Assembly: GCA_023429825.1 (NCBI GenBank)
Contig: JAEZDC010000126.1
Span: forward strand, 1 to 46,809
DNA length: 46,809 bases
From: Bacteroidota bacterium
GTDB lineage: Bacteria; Bacteroidota; Bacteroidia; Chitinophagales; Chitinophagaceae
Direction: 5' to 3'
The position numbers were made by a program, and so were the translations under genes. The notes beneath the pieces were generated by a model, which saw only the letters and a program-made list of their open reading frames with translations, did not search any database and was not told where the DNA came from. This document shows positions 16,194 through 25,027 of this stretch, piece by piece; positions within the stretch are counted from its first letter, which is position 1; each line of letters begins with the position of its first letter.

Positions 16194-18332
16194 ATGCCAG
16201 AATTTGATTCCTCACACGTAAAAAACATCGTGCTGCTTGGTCACTCAGGCAGCGGAAAGACCACGTTAGCTGAGAGCATGCTTTTTGAAGCGGGTATCAT
16301 TAACCGCAAAGGCTCTATCCTCGAAAAAAATACCATCGGCGACTACACCGAACTGGAACAGGAACGTGGCAATTCTATCTTCTCTAAATTACTTCACACA
16401 AAATGGAAAGGGTACAAGATCAACATCCTGGACACACCGGGCTTTGATGATTTTGCAGGTGAAATGTTATCAGCACTTCGTGTGGCCGACACGGGAGTGA
16501 TGGTACTGAACGCTGCCAACGGCGTAGAGGTGGGCACTGATATCATTTGGGAATACACGGAGAAATTCCGAACGCCAATGATCTTCGTGGTAAACCAGCT
16601 CGACAACGCACAGGCTGATTTTGACAGAACGCTCAGCGAGGCGAAAGCACATTTTGGAAATAATGTGGCCATCGTCCAATATCCATTGAATGCAGGTTTG
16701 GGTTTCAATGCGATCATCGATGTATTGAACATGGTGATGTATCAATACACAGATGGAAAAACGAAGCCTGAGAAATTGGAGATACCTGCTGAGGAAAGAG
16801 CGAAAGCTGAAACATTACACAAAGAACTCATCGAGCAGATAGCCAGTAACGATGAAACGCTGATGGAAAAGTATTTTGCACAAGGTGAGTTAACGGAAGA
16901 TGAAATGAGAGAAGGTCTGCATATATCTATGATCCGTCACGACCTGTTCCCTGTATTCTGTTGCTCCGGTGCACAGAACCGCGGTGTTGCCAGGTTGATG
17001 AGTTATATAGATAATGTTTGTCCGCTTGCAACTGAAATGCCTGCACAAAAGACAGTCGATAACAAAGAAGTGGTTTGTGATGCGAATGGTCCGGCTTGCA
17101 TATTCATTTATAAGACGGTGAATGAACCACACATTGGTGAACTGAGTTTTTTCAAAGTATACAGCGGCACCCTAAAAGTGGGAATGGAACTGGTGAATGA
17201 GAATACGAATGTGAGTGAAAAGCTGAACCAGTTATTCGTGGTGGAAGGGAACAAGCGAACACCGGTGAATGAATTGGTGGCAGGTGATATCGGCGCTACG
17301 CTGAAACTGCGCAATACACATACGAACAATACACTGCATGAGAAAGGGAAGAACATCGAGTTATTACCGATCACTTTCCCGACTCCGCTGATGAGTATTG
17401 CGATACATAACAATAAAAAAGGAGAGGAGGAGAAGCTGGCTGCGGCATTGCATCAACTGAAAGAAGAAGATCCAACATTGCAGATAGAGGTATCCCAGGA
17501 GTTATCGCAAACTCTATTGCATTGTTTGGGTGATATGCACTTAGCAGTGATTAAATGGAAGCTGGAGCACCAGCATCATTTGGATGTTGCATTCACAAGA
17601 CCGAGAGTGGCATATCGAGAAACGATCCGTAAAGCTGCGGACGCTACGTATCGCCATAAAAAACAAAGTGGTGGTGCAGGGCAATTTGGTGAAGTGACCA
17701 TGCGCATCGAACCATGGACAGAGAACATGCCTGAGCCAACAGATATTACCGTGAGAGGAAAAGACATTCATAACCTGCCATGGGGAGGTAAGCTGGTATT
17801 CTATAATTGTATTGTGGGTGGCGTGATCGATGCGAGATTCCTTCCTTCGATATTAAAAGGCGTGATGGATAAGATGCAGCATGGTCCGTTAACCGGAAGT
17901 TATGTAAGAGATGTGCGGGTGAGTGTGTATGATGGAAAGATGCATGCTGTGGATAGTAATGATATGGCATTTAAAACTGCAGGAGCCATGGCGTTCAGGG
18001 ATGCGTTCCAACAAGCCGATCCGCAGTTACTGGAACCAATATATGCAGTGGAAGTATTATGCCCTGATGATCTCACCGGTAACATTATGGGAGATCTGCA
18101 ACAACGCAGGGGAATGGTGGAAGGCTTCGATACGGAAGGCGCATTCACTGTGGTAAAAGCCAAAGTGCCTTATGCAGAGATGCATGGCTATGCGTCTACA
18201 CTGCGGAGCTTAACACAGGGAAGAGCAAGGTTCAGGATGAAGTTCGATAACTACACGGCTGTTCCGTTTGATCATCAGAAGAAGCTTGCTGAGGCGTATA
18301 AGAAAGAAAGTGTGGAACTGGCAGAAGCTTAA
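16194..18332 (+). CDS. Elongation factor G-like GTPase (EF-G2 type)
   Basis: A 712-residue translational GTPase with EF-G domain order throughout, including the GQFGEVTMRIEP block of domain IV and the RRGMVEGFDTEG block of domain V. The G-domain differs from canonical EF-G: the P-loop is GHSGSGKT (17-24, usually GHVDAGKT), switch II is DTPGFDDF (80-87, usually DTPGHVDF), and G4 is NQLD (134-137, usually NKxD). The catalytic His is therefore Phe. These features match the second EF-G of Bacteroidota, for which GTPase-poor or GTP-independent translocation has been reported in Bacteroides. The gene stands alone, with a strong terminator after it. Confidence 0.9.
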   Translation: MPEFDSSHVKNIVLLGHSGSGKTTLAESMLFEAGIINRKGSILEKNTIGDYTELEQERGNSIFSKLLHTKWKGYKINILDTPGFDDFAGEMLSALRVADTGVMVLNAANGVEVGTDIIWEYTEKFRTPMIFVVNQLDNAQADFDRTLSEAKAHFGNNVAIVQYPLNAGLGFNAIIDVLNMVMYQYTDGKTKPEKLEIPAEERAKAETLHKELIEQIASNDETLMEKYFAQGELTEDEMREGLHISMIRHDLFPVFCCSGAQNRGVARLMSYIDNVCPLATEMPAQKTVDNKEVVCDANGPACIFIYKTVNEPHIGELSFFKVYSGTLKVGMELVNENTNVSEKLNQLFVVEGNKRTPVNELVAGDIGATLKLRNTHTNNTLHEKGKNIELLPITFPTPLMSIAIHNNKKGEEEKLAAALHQLKEEDPTLQIEVSQELSQTLLHCLGDMHLAVIKWKLEHQHHLDVAFTRPRVAYRETIRKAADATYRHKKQSGGAGQFGEVTMRIEPWTENMPEPTDITVRGKDIHNLPWGGKLVFYNCIVGGVIDARFLPSILKGVMDKMQHGPLTGSYVRDVRVSVYDGKMHAVDSNDMAFKTAGAMAFRDAFQQADPQLLEPIYAVEVLCPDDLTGNIMGDLQQRRGMVEGFDTEGAFTVVKAKVPYAEMHGYASTLRSLTQGRARFRMKFDNYTAVPFDHQKKLAEAYKKESVELAEA

Positions 18333-18358
18333 TATCAGCGGTGTTCACTTTTATTATA

Positions 18359-18386
18359 AAGCCCCGATGAAGAATCACCGGGGCTT
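18359..18386. terminator. Bidirectional terminator between EF-G2 and OmpA-family genes
   Basis: Perfect 8-bp stem AAGCCCCG / CGGGGCTT with a 12-nt loop, between two convergent genes. AT-rich sequence lies on both sides. Confidence 0.8.
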
Positions 18387-18412
18387 ATTTGTTCTCATGG
18401 TTTAGTAAGTTT

Positions 18413-19294
18413 CTATGATTCCAGTAGTTTGAATATCTGGTCGAGTTGTGGTAAGATCACAATTCTTGTTCTTCGATTGAATGCTCTTCCTTCTGCTGTT
18501 GTATTAGTTGCTACCGGTAAATACTCTGATCTTCCCGCAGCCGCAAGTTTTGCAGGATTCAATCCGTATTGACTTTGTAACAGCCTCACTACGGAAGTTG
18601 CCCGCTTTACGCTCAGGTCCCAATTGTCTTCTAATATTTCTCCGCGATAGCGAAGACTATCTGTATGGCCTTCTACCATGAACTCAAGATCTGACTGGTT
18701 CTTTAATACCTGTGCCACTTTGCCGAGCATGGCTTTGGCTTTTTCATTCACTTCGTATTTACCGCTTTGGAAAAGTAATTTATCAGATATGTCGATGTAC
18801 ACTACACCTCTATCCACTTTGATAGTGATGTCTTTATCGTTGATGTTACCCAGTGCATTCTTCAGGTTGTTTACCAATGCTGTAGTTAGTGAGTCTTTTC
18901 TTTTTAATGCGGCTTGTAGTTCCTGGATATAGGCATCTTTCTCGCCGATCTTCTCCATTGATCTCCTGATGCTATCAACTTGTGCGGCAGAAAGTGCAGA
19001 GAGGTCCTGTAATTGCTTCAATGCTGCGGTGTAGCTGGCTTTTAGGGAATCGATCTGTTTGTTCTGCGACTCGATCTGGGTTAGCAACTCGGTATTATCG
19101 TTTCGAGAAGTGTTCAGGTTGCGGGTGAGTTCTTTGTTCTCCCTGTTGCAATCTGCATTCTTCGACATAAGGTCCATGTACTTCACTCTCAGCGTGTCGT
19201 ATTCATTCACCATTCCCTTGTAGCGCTTACTGCTTACGCAGGAAAGGAAGCACATGATTACAGGCAGCAATAGCAATAACCTGGTTGGTCTCAT
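18413..19294 (-). CDS. OmpA-family outer-membrane lipoprotein
   Basis: A 293-residue protein with a lipoprotein signal ending at FLSC (Cys about 19). A long coiled-coil-like region (about 25-135, rich in Asn/Gln/Leu/Lys) is followed by a C-terminal OmpA peptidoglycan-binding domain, including LLFQSGKYEVNEKAKAML, FMVEGHTDS and NRRTRIVI. It would anchor the outer membrane to peptidoglycan. It is a single gene, convergent with EF-G2. Confidence 0.92.
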   Translation of the reverse strand: MRPTRLLLLLPVIMCFLSCVSSKRYKGMVNEYDTLRVKYMDLMSKNADCNRENKELTRNLNTSRNDNTELLTQIESQNKQIDSLKASYTAALKQLQDLSALSAAQVDSIRRSMEKIGEKDAYIQELQAALKRKDSLTTALVNNLKNALGNINDKDITIKVDRGVVYIDISDKLLFQSGKYEVNEKAKAMLGKVAQVLKNQSDLEFMVEGHTDSLRYRGEILEDNWDLSVKRATSVVRLLQSQYGLNPAKLAAAGRSEYLPVATNTTAEGRAFNRRTRIVILPQLDQIFKLLES

Positions 19295-19429
19295 TGATCA
19301 GGATTTTAAAAACGGTTAGTAAGTGTTATAAAGATATTCAGAGATTAAGGTGTAACATGATGATTTGGTTGATTGTGAATATTTGTTGCGATGGTGTTGA
19401 GGTTTTCAACATTCATGGCTGGCAGTATT

Positions 19430-19437
19430 TACATTTG
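19430..19437 (+). promoter_or_regulatory. -7 element upstream of the S46 peptidase gene
   Basis: TACATTTG is a perfect TAnnTTTG match. Transcription would begin near 19443, leaving about 13 nt before the ATG at 19456 and almost none before the in-frame ATG at 19447. This favours 19456, which also gives a cleaner signal peptide. Confidence 0.5.
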
Positions 19438-19455
19438 CGGTTCTAAATGCTACGT

Positions 19456-21618
19456 ATGAAAAAGTTTTTCCTTTTTGTTTTAGTGATCGTTTTGTCGCAA
19501 AGAGTTTTTGCAGATGAAGGGATGTGGTTGCCGCAGCTTCTGAAAACATTGAATGAAGCGGATATGAAGAAGCAGGGGATGAAGATCAATGCGGATGATA
19601 TTTACAGCATCAGCAAAGGGAGTTTGAAAGATGCGATCGTGAGCCTGGGTGGATTTTGTACAGCTGAAGTGATCTCTAACCAGGGATTGATACTCACCAA
19701 CCATCATTGCGGGTTTGATGCGATACAGAATCATTCGTCATTACAGAACAATTATTTGAGAGATGGATTTTGGGCGAAGAATTTTTCTCAGGAGTTACCG
19801 AATAAAGGCTTGTATGTGACCTTCATTGTGCGGATAGACGATGTGACCAATACTGTTTTGAAAAATATCGGTGCAGGCTTAAGTGAGAAAGACAGGCAGT
19901 CGGCGATAGATGAGAATATTGAAGAGATGAAGAAGGTCGCCAACAAAGAAAACTACCAGGAAGTGTTGATCAAACCTTTCTTTGAAGGGAACAAGTATTA
20001 TCAATTTATTACAGAGACGTACCGAGATGTTCGTTTAGTGGGTGCACCGCCTTCATCCATTGGTAATTTCGGAAAGGATACGGATAACTGGATGTGGCCG
20101 AGACATACAGGTGATTTCTCCATGTTCAGGATATATGCAGGTAAGGATAACAAGCCGGCTGAGTATTCTCCTGATAATGTTCCTTACAAGCCAAAACGTT
20201 TTCTGAATATCTCATTGGATGGCGTAGATGAAAATGACTTTACGATGGTGTTTGGTTTCCCGGGTAAAACAACTGAATACCTTCCTTCGTTTGCGGTGGA
20301 GCAGATCATGAATGTGAATGATCCCGCCAAGATCGGTATACGCGGCAAGGCATTAGCAGTGCTGAATGATTTTATGCGGAAAGATGAGCAGATCAAAATT
20401 CAATATGCATCAAAGTATGCTGGTATTGAAAATGCGTATAAGAAATGGCAGGGCGAAATATTGGGATTGAAGAAAACAAATGCATTAGGAAAGAAGAGAC
20501 AATATGAAGCGGAATTTCAGAAGCGAGTGAATGCGAACCCGGAATGGAAAGCAAAATATGGCAGCCTGTTAACCGATCTGGAAAGCGCTTACAAAGAGTT
20601 AGAGCCTTACGGTTATGCAAGGGATTATTATAACGAGATCGTCTCTAAAATAGAACTCTTTACTATTGCGGGCAGGTTGAACAGGGTGACAAGAGCATTT
20701 GAATCTAAAGGGAATGCTGGTTATGATACCTCTGCAGCAAAAGCATTATCTGCATTAGAAGATATTTATCATGAGTATAATGCGAATGTTGACCAGCGCT
20801 TGTTTGCTACGTTGATAGAATTATTTGTAAAGGATCAGAAAGCTGAGAATATCTCTCCTTATCTCTCAGAATTATTGAAGAAGCATAATAATGATGCTTC
20901 AGTAGTAGCAGCAAATATCTTCCAGCAATCGAAGCTTGACGATTCTTCACAGGTATATCAATGGTTGTCAACTTCACCAGAAAGTTTCTTAAGTAAGTCA
21001 AAGGAAGATGTAGCTGTGCAAATGCTCAATGAATTACAAAAGACTTACACCAGTAGTGTAGGCGGCAAGTTAGCCGAGGTACAAAACAGGATCAACCTGT
21101 TGCAAAGAACTTATATGCAGGCGCAGATGGATGTGTTCAGGGAAAAGAAATTCTATCCGGATGCTAATAGTACACTGCGTGTTACCTACGGTAAAGCAAA
21201 AGGCTATGAGCCGAGAGATGCCGTTAGATATGGTATGTACACTTATTTAGATGGAGTGATCGCTAAGCACATTCCCGGTGATTACGAATTTGATGTGCCT
21301 GCTAAGCTAATAGAGCTATATAAGAAGAAAGATTATGGCAGGTATGGTGTAAACGGGAAGCAACCGGTTTGTTTTATCGCAACCAATCATACAACAGGTG
21401 GTAATAGTGGAAGCCCGGCTTTAGATGCCCATGGTAATTTGGTAGGATTGAATTTCGATAGGGTATGGGAGGGAACGATGAGCGATATTAATTACGATGC
21501 AGACCTATGCAGAAATATTATGGTGGATATAAGATATGTTGCATTCATCGTTGATAAGTTTGCAGGGGCACAGAACATCATTAATGAGCTGAAGTTTGTG
21601 CATCCGAAGAAGAAGTGA
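19456..21618 (+). CDS. S46 dipeptidyl-peptidase, DPP11-like
   Basis: A 720-residue exported serine peptidase (723 if the ATG at 19447 is used). The signal peptide (MKKFFLFVLVIVLSQRVFA) is followed by the S46 N-terminal pattern EGMWLPQLL. The catalytic His lies in LTNHHCGFDAI and the catalytic Ser in GGNSGSPALD. The residue 18 positions after the Ser is Arg (NFDRVWEG), the position that in Porphyromonas DPP11 gives Asp/Glu specificity, whereas DPP7 has Gly. The protein probably releases dipeptides from periplasmic oligopeptides for amino-acid use. It is a single gene with a nearby promoter element. Confidence 0.92.
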   Translation: MKKFFLFVLVIVLSQRVFADEGMWLPQLLKTLNEADMKKQGMKINADDIYSISKGSLKDAIVSLGGFCTAEVISNQGLILTNHHCGFDAIQNHSSLQNNYLRDGFWAKNFSQELPNKGLYVTFIVRIDDVTNTVLKNIGAGLSEKDRQSAIDENIEEMKKVANKENYQEVLIKPFFEGNKYYQFITETYRDVRLVGAPPSSIGNFGKDTDNWMWPRHTGDFSMFRIYAGKDNKPAEYSPDNVPYKPKRFLNISLDGVDENDFTMVFGFPGKTTEYLPSFAVEQIMNVNDPAKIGIRGKALAVLNDFMRKDEQIKIQYASKYAGIENAYKKWQGEILGLKKTNALGKKRQYEAEFQKRVNANPEWKAKYGSLLTDLESAYKELEPYGYARDYYNEIVSKIELFTIAGRLNRVTRAFESKGNAGYDTSAAKALSALEDIYHEYNANVDQRLFATLIELFVKDQKAENISPYLSELLKKHNNDASVVAANIFQQSKLDDSSQVYQWLSTSPESFLSKSKEDVAVQMLNELQKTYTSSVGGKLAEVQNRINLLQRTYMQAQMDVFREKKFYPDANSTLRVTYGKAKGYEPRDAVRYGMYTYLDGVIAKHIPGDYEFDVPAKLIELYKKKDYGRYGVNGKQPVCFIATNHTTGGNSGSPALDAHGNLVGLNFDRVWEGTMSDINYDADLCRNIMVDIRYVAFIVDKFAGAQNIINELKFVHPKKK

Positions 21619-21629
21619 GGTGTGGTGAG

Positions 21630-21719
21630 AGGAAGGAGGCAGGAGGTGGTAGGCGATAGGTGGGAGACAGGAGGCCGAGACCGGAGACATGAGGCGGGAG
21701 GCAGTAGTTGGGAGTGGAA
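21630..21719. repeat. Purine-rich heptanucleotide repeat (array D)
   Basis: About twelve 7-bp units after the S46 gene, such as AGGCAGG, AGGTGGT, AGGTGGG, AGACAGG, AGGCGGG and AGGCAGT, with one unit of six. The plus strand is almost pure G/A with scattered C/T. No coding sense. Confidence 0.7.
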
Positions 21720-21738
21720 CAGAAGAAAGTTTATAAAG

Positions 21739-21764
21739 AAAGGCAATCATTACGATTGCCTTTT
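21739..21764. terminator. Terminator between the S46 gene and the convergent small gene
   Basis: Perfect stem AAAGGCAATC / GATTGCCTTT with a 5-nt ATTAC loop, followed by T on the plus strand. It probably serves the S46 gene and may work in both directions. Confidence 0.8.
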
Positions 21765-21782
21765 CTATTTATGATGTATGAT

Positions 21783-22022
21783 TTATCCAATCTGTTCATC
21801 TTCCTCTTCCTCTTCAGGTATAGGATTTTTCCTGGTAGGGATCGCTATTGTTTCATCTTCGCTGAGATACACCCAAAAATCATGTACAGCGTAGATATCG
21901 CCCGGCGTTTTGGGACCACCATCTTCATTAGGCCTCTCATAAGAGCCAAGTAATTCGCCATGGTGTCTTATTTCGTTCAGTTTTTCATGATGTGCCAGTG
22001 ATTTGAATTGCTCGATTGTCAT
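21783..22022 (-). CDS. Small acidic hypothetical protein
   Basis: A 79-residue protein starting MTIEQFKSLAHHEKLNEI. Its middle contains DFWVYLSEDE and it ends in a very acidic tail (PEEEEEDEQIG). The frame is open for 41 more codons upstream, but that extension is basic and Cys/Phe-rich and runs over the terminator of the next gene, so the internal ATG is preferred. The function is unknown; the size and charge fit a small binding or regulatory protein. Confidence 0.7.
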   Translation of the reverse strand: MTIEQFKSLAHHEKLNEIRHHGELLGSYERPNEDGGPKTPGDIYAVHDFWVYLSEDETIAIPTRKNPIPEEEEEDEQIG

Positions 22023-22108
22023 AACCAAAAGTTTAAACGTATTTGCCTCAAAGGTGCAGTAAAACCGCTTTTCTGAAAAGAATTTTTTGCAGCGGCATAT
22101 CTGTAATA

Positions 22109-22140
22109 AAAAAGCTGCAGGAAACCAGTCCCTGCAGCTA
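22109..22140 (-). terminator. Terminator of the T9SS cargo gene at 22160
   Basis: Read on the minus strand: stem AGCTGCAGG / CCTGCAGCT with a 9-nt loop, then TTTTTT. It lies about 20 bp after the stop codon. Confidence 0.85.
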
Positions 22141-22159
22141 AACACCGGGGCAAGAAAAC

Positions 22160-23653
22160 TTATTGAACAACTATCGGCGTTGCCATTGAGGCACCGGTAG
22201 CTCTGTTTGTTGCTTTGATCATATAACTACCTTTTGCAATGGCATTCGGCAGGATCAATTGTTCAGTTTGTGATTTGCTTGAAAGCGTTATGTTATTGCT
22301 TGAAACGATCTTTCCGTTCATATCCAATACCTGAATTTGATATGTACCCGCATCAAGATCTTTGAATGATAATCTCAATACACCATTGCTAACTGGGTTT
22401 GGATAAGCTGAGAAACTTCCTTTTATAGAGAGTTTTGCTTCCCTGTCTGCAACTGGTTGTGCAGGTACTTCAGCAATTACTTCATCCTTTACTTCATCTT
22501 TCTTAGGTTCATCATTCTTCTTGTCTTTCTTTTGTTTTTCAAAAAGAAGATTGCCATTAGCCAGGTCTGACGCATTATAAACAGAACCTTCAGCTGAAGC
22601 TTTTTCAGCCTGCATGGTATTCAGATCAAACCTAAAATACCCTTCAGTTGAAGTAGAGCTCGCCACGATGATCTTGCTGCCTTCTTCTACGACAGCAGCA
22701 TTAGTGGAAAAGCCTCCAGGTAAGCCCTGAATGGTTCCCATATATACAGCTACTTTGGTTTCCACATCTATTTTAAATACGCGGCGGTTTGCAGTAACCA
22801 GGTAGAGATTGTTGTCTTTATCAGCGATCACATCACCACCATAGCCACTGGAACTAGCTACAGAATATTTTCCGTTAGCCGGATCATCCGTTATTGCTCC
22901 GAGATCAGTGATCTCCGGCTTCTTACCAGTAGTGAAGCGGATGAGATGCTGCGCATTGTTAGTAAGAGCGTATCCGTTTCCGTCAGCATTGATCACCATT
23001 CTTGTTATCTGGTTTTGTACGTCACCGTACCCACTTACGGCACCAAAAGCCTCGTCTTCGAAGTAATAAACATTGCCAGTCTTCAGATCGATGTAACGAA
23101 GCTGTGCAATATTCATTGGTGTATAATATAAACGCTCATGTTTCTTATCATAAGCAAGCGCTGCAGAATTAGTAGCAAACGGATGATCGTAGCTGATCCT
23201 TCTGCCAATAGCTCTTACTACAGTAACATGCTGGCCGTGTTTTGTGATCTGTACATTTTTCAGTTCCTGCAGTTGCTTTACATCTTTGATCTCAACCGGA
23301 GTTTTGCTGGTGCCATCAACTACATAGGCTTTTACAACGTTTCCATTGCTTTCAATGATAGTTTGTGAAGGAGCGATGCTTCTTGAAGCTACAAGAGGAG
23401 TTTGAGTGGTAGTTGCATCCTTTTTAGCTACTGGCTTTCCTGTTCTGGCATTAAGGATCTCCACCTGGTTGTTTTTTTTGTAGATCGATTTTAATTCTTC
23501 GCCCGTTGAGACATCAATTAATCTTACCTCTGTCCAACCAGAATGTCCTTTTTCAATTCCGGTAATTGCAAATACCTGGGCTTTTTTTGAGTTTTGTGCC
23601 ACAACAGCACCACATAAGGCAGACGCCGTAAAGAGAAGTAGAAGTTGTTTCAT
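22160..23653 (-). CDS. Secreted T9SS-sorted beta-propeller-like protein
   Basis: A 497-residue protein with a signal peptide ending near VVAQN. A central region of repeated strands (about 160-360, with KLYYTPMNIAQLRYIDLKTG-type and DNNLYLVTANRRVFKI-type segments) resembles a beta propeller. A Lys/Glu/Asp-rich linker (about 365-400) precedes a type IX secretion sorting domain (SAYPNPVSNGVLRLSF to the end, with the DMNGKIV strand). It is probably exported to the surface or medium. No enzyme motif is visible. Confidence 0.85.
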   Translation of the reverse strand: MKQLLLLFTASALCGAVVAQNSKKAQVFAITGIEKGHSGWTEVRLIDVSTGEELKSIYKKNNQVEILNARTGKPVAKKDATTTQTPLVASRSIAPSQTIIESNGNVVKAYVVDGTSKTPVEIKDVKQLQELKNVQITKHGQHVTVVRAIGRRISYDHPFATNSAALAYDKKHERLYYTPMNIAQLRYIDLKTGNVYYFEDEAFGAVSGYGDVQNQITRMVINADGNGYALTNNAQHLIRFTTGKKPEITDLGAITDDPANGKYSVASSSGYGGDVIADKDNNLYLVTANRRVFKIDVETKVAVYMGTIQGLPGGFSTNAAVVEEGSKIIVASSTSTEGYFRFDLNTMQAEKASAEGSVYNASDLANGNLLFEKQKKDKKNDEPKKDEVKDEVIAEVPAQPVADREAKLSIKGSFSAYPNPVSNGVLRLSFKDLDAGTYQIQVLDMNGKIVSSNNITLSSKSQTEQLILPNAIAKGSYMIKATNRATGASMATPIVVQ

Positions 23654-23791
23654 AGCTAATGTTTTTTAGTAAAGTCAAATTACGACGGACTTCGTTGATG
23701 CAAAAAAAAAAGTGATGAGTGGTAGGAAAATAAAGGATACATTTTTCCACGAGGCATATATAAATAAAGAAGAATAAGGGTGGAAGCGGCC

Positions 23792-24586
23792 CTAGTTAAG
23801 CTTAACTTCGAATAGAAGAGGCCATTTCTTACCGGTAATAAACAGGCTATTTTTCGTAGAGTCATAAGCGATGCCATTTAGCACATCGCTCCTAGGGTCT
23901 TGAACACTTTTGCCATGTTTTTGAAGAATATCTGAGAAATCCATTCTGCCTTCTACTTTTCCCGATTCAGGATCGATACGTATGATATAGGGCGTTTCAA
24001 AGACGTTCGCATATATTTTATTATTCACCCATTCAAGCTCATTAACATTCGCAACAGGACCGTAATTACTATTTACACTAACAATCTTGTTTACTTTGAA
24101 ATCTTCCGGGTTTACAAAATACAGGTTACTACTTCCTGTGCTGATGATGAGTTGTTTGCCATCAGTCGTCATTCCCCAACCTTCGCCATTATCCCATGTG
24201 AACTCATTTATCTTTTTCCAGGTTTTGGCATCGTATACAAATACCTTTTTTTCCTGGTAAGTAAGTTGATAGATCTTTCCATTCAAAACTGTTATTCCTT
24301 CTCCAAAAAAAGCTTTATCTAATGCTAATTTCTGGGTGATCTTACCGTCTTTGAGATTAACTTTCAATAAGTGACTTTTCCCGTATTCTCCGGTTCCTTC
24401 ATATAACACTCCATCGTGCCATTGCAAGCCTTCCGTAAAAGAAGATGTATCGTGCGGATATACATTGACTACAGAATAGTTGATCACAGCAGGTGCTTCT
24501 ACTTGTGGGACATCCCCCGGTGTGTCGGGTGTATCATCTTTACAACTGATCACAAAAAGGATTAATAGAGGCAATAGCTTTTTCAT
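23792..24586 (-). CDS. Glutaminyl-peptide cyclotransferase (lipoprotein)
   Basis: A 264-residue lipoprotein (lipobox VISC, Cys about 15) with a five-bladed propeller-type glutamine cyclotransferase domain. Recognisable segments are SSFTEGLQWHDGVLYEGTGEYGKS, FFGEGITVLNGKIYQLTYQ, GEGWGMTTDG, NELEWVNNKIYANVF and LNGIAYDS. The enzyme turns N-terminal Gln of exported proteins into pyroglutamate. In Bacteroidota this protects many periplasmic proteins cut after the signal peptide at Gln; several exported proteins here have Gln near that position. A -7 element lies very close to the start codon. Confidence 0.92.
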   Translation of the reverse strand: MKKLLPLLILFVISCKDDTPDTPGDVPQVEAPAVINYSVVNVYPHDTSSFTEGLQWHDGVLYEGTGEYGKSHLLKVNLKDGKITQKLALDKAFFGEGITVLNGKIYQLTYQEKKVFVYDAKTWKKINEFTWDNGEGWGMTTDGKQLIISTGSSNLYFVNPEDFKVNKIVSVNSNYGPVANVNELEWVNNKIYANVFETPYIIRIDPESGKVEGRMDFSDILQKHGKSVQDPRSDVLNGIAYDSTKNSLFITGKKWPLLFEVKLN

Positions 24587-24591
24587 CCGGG

Positions 24592-24599
24592 CAAAAATA
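24592..24599 (-). promoter_or_regulatory. -7 element next to the cyclotransferase start codon
   Basis: On the minus strand, TATTTTTG is a perfect TAnnTTTG match, ending 5 nt before the ATG. If used, the mRNA would be leaderless or nearly so. No well-spaced -33 element was found, so this is tentative. Confidence 0.4.
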
Positions 24600-24609
24600 G
24601 GAGAGTAGG

Positions 24610-24963
24610 CTATTTCCTGCGTTGCAAATTTTCCTTTACTCTAAACTTTACAATTTTAGTAATGAGCGGTAAAGGCAGGGGCTGGTCGAAAGGAAACTGA
24701 ACAGAACCTTTTCCAACAGCATATTTGGAAAGTTCTTTCTTAAAAACTTCATGTCCGGTTGGCGTTGCATAAAATCCGATATGATTTTTAAATGCAGCAA
24801 AATGAACCAGGTTGCCGTTCAATACAAAAGTTGGAATGGAGTAACTGATCTTTTCTTCAGCATCGGGAGCTGCTTTCTTTATTGTTGATCTTATCAGTTT
24901 TAGTTTTTCCTGAATATCGGCCGGAAACGAGGCAATGTATTCATCTATGGTACTTGCTTTCAT
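24610..24963 (-). CDS. DUF1801/YdhG-like protein
   Basis: A 117-residue protein from MKASTIDEYIASFPADIQEKL. It has EEKISYSIPTFVLNGNLVHFAAFKNHIGFY and GKGSVQFPFDQPLPLPLI, the signatures of the YdhG/DUF1801 family. The frame is open further upstream, but that part crosses the PBP terminator, so this ATG is chosen. Structure homologues lack a defined reaction. It has the same orientation as the PBP1A gene, but a strong hairpin separates them. Confidence 0.85.
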   Translation of the reverse strand: MKASTIDEYIASFPADIQEKLKLIRSTIKKAAPDAEEKISYSIPTFVLNGNLVHFAAFKNHIGFYATPTGHEVFKKELSKYAVGKGSVQFPFDQPLPLPLITKIVKFRVKENLQRRK

Positions 24964-24980
24964 ACTATTTTCTAAAATAC

Positions 24981-25007
24981 AAAAGCCACTCACAGGAAGT
25001 GGCTTTT
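24981..25007 (-). terminator. Terminator of the PBP1A gene
   Basis: Perfect 10-bp stem AAAAGCCACT / AGTGGCTTTT with a 7-nt loop. It lies between the PBP1A stop (25028) and the next start (24963), so transcription of the DUF1801 gene may depend on read-through or on a promoter within the hairpin region. Confidence 0.8.
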
Positions 25008-25027
25008 TGTATATGAAATATATTGTT

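Noticed and set aside
21783..22145. 120-residue version of the small acidic protein
   Set aside because: The extra N-terminus is unlike the rest and crosses the terminator of the next gene. The ATG at 22022 is preferred.
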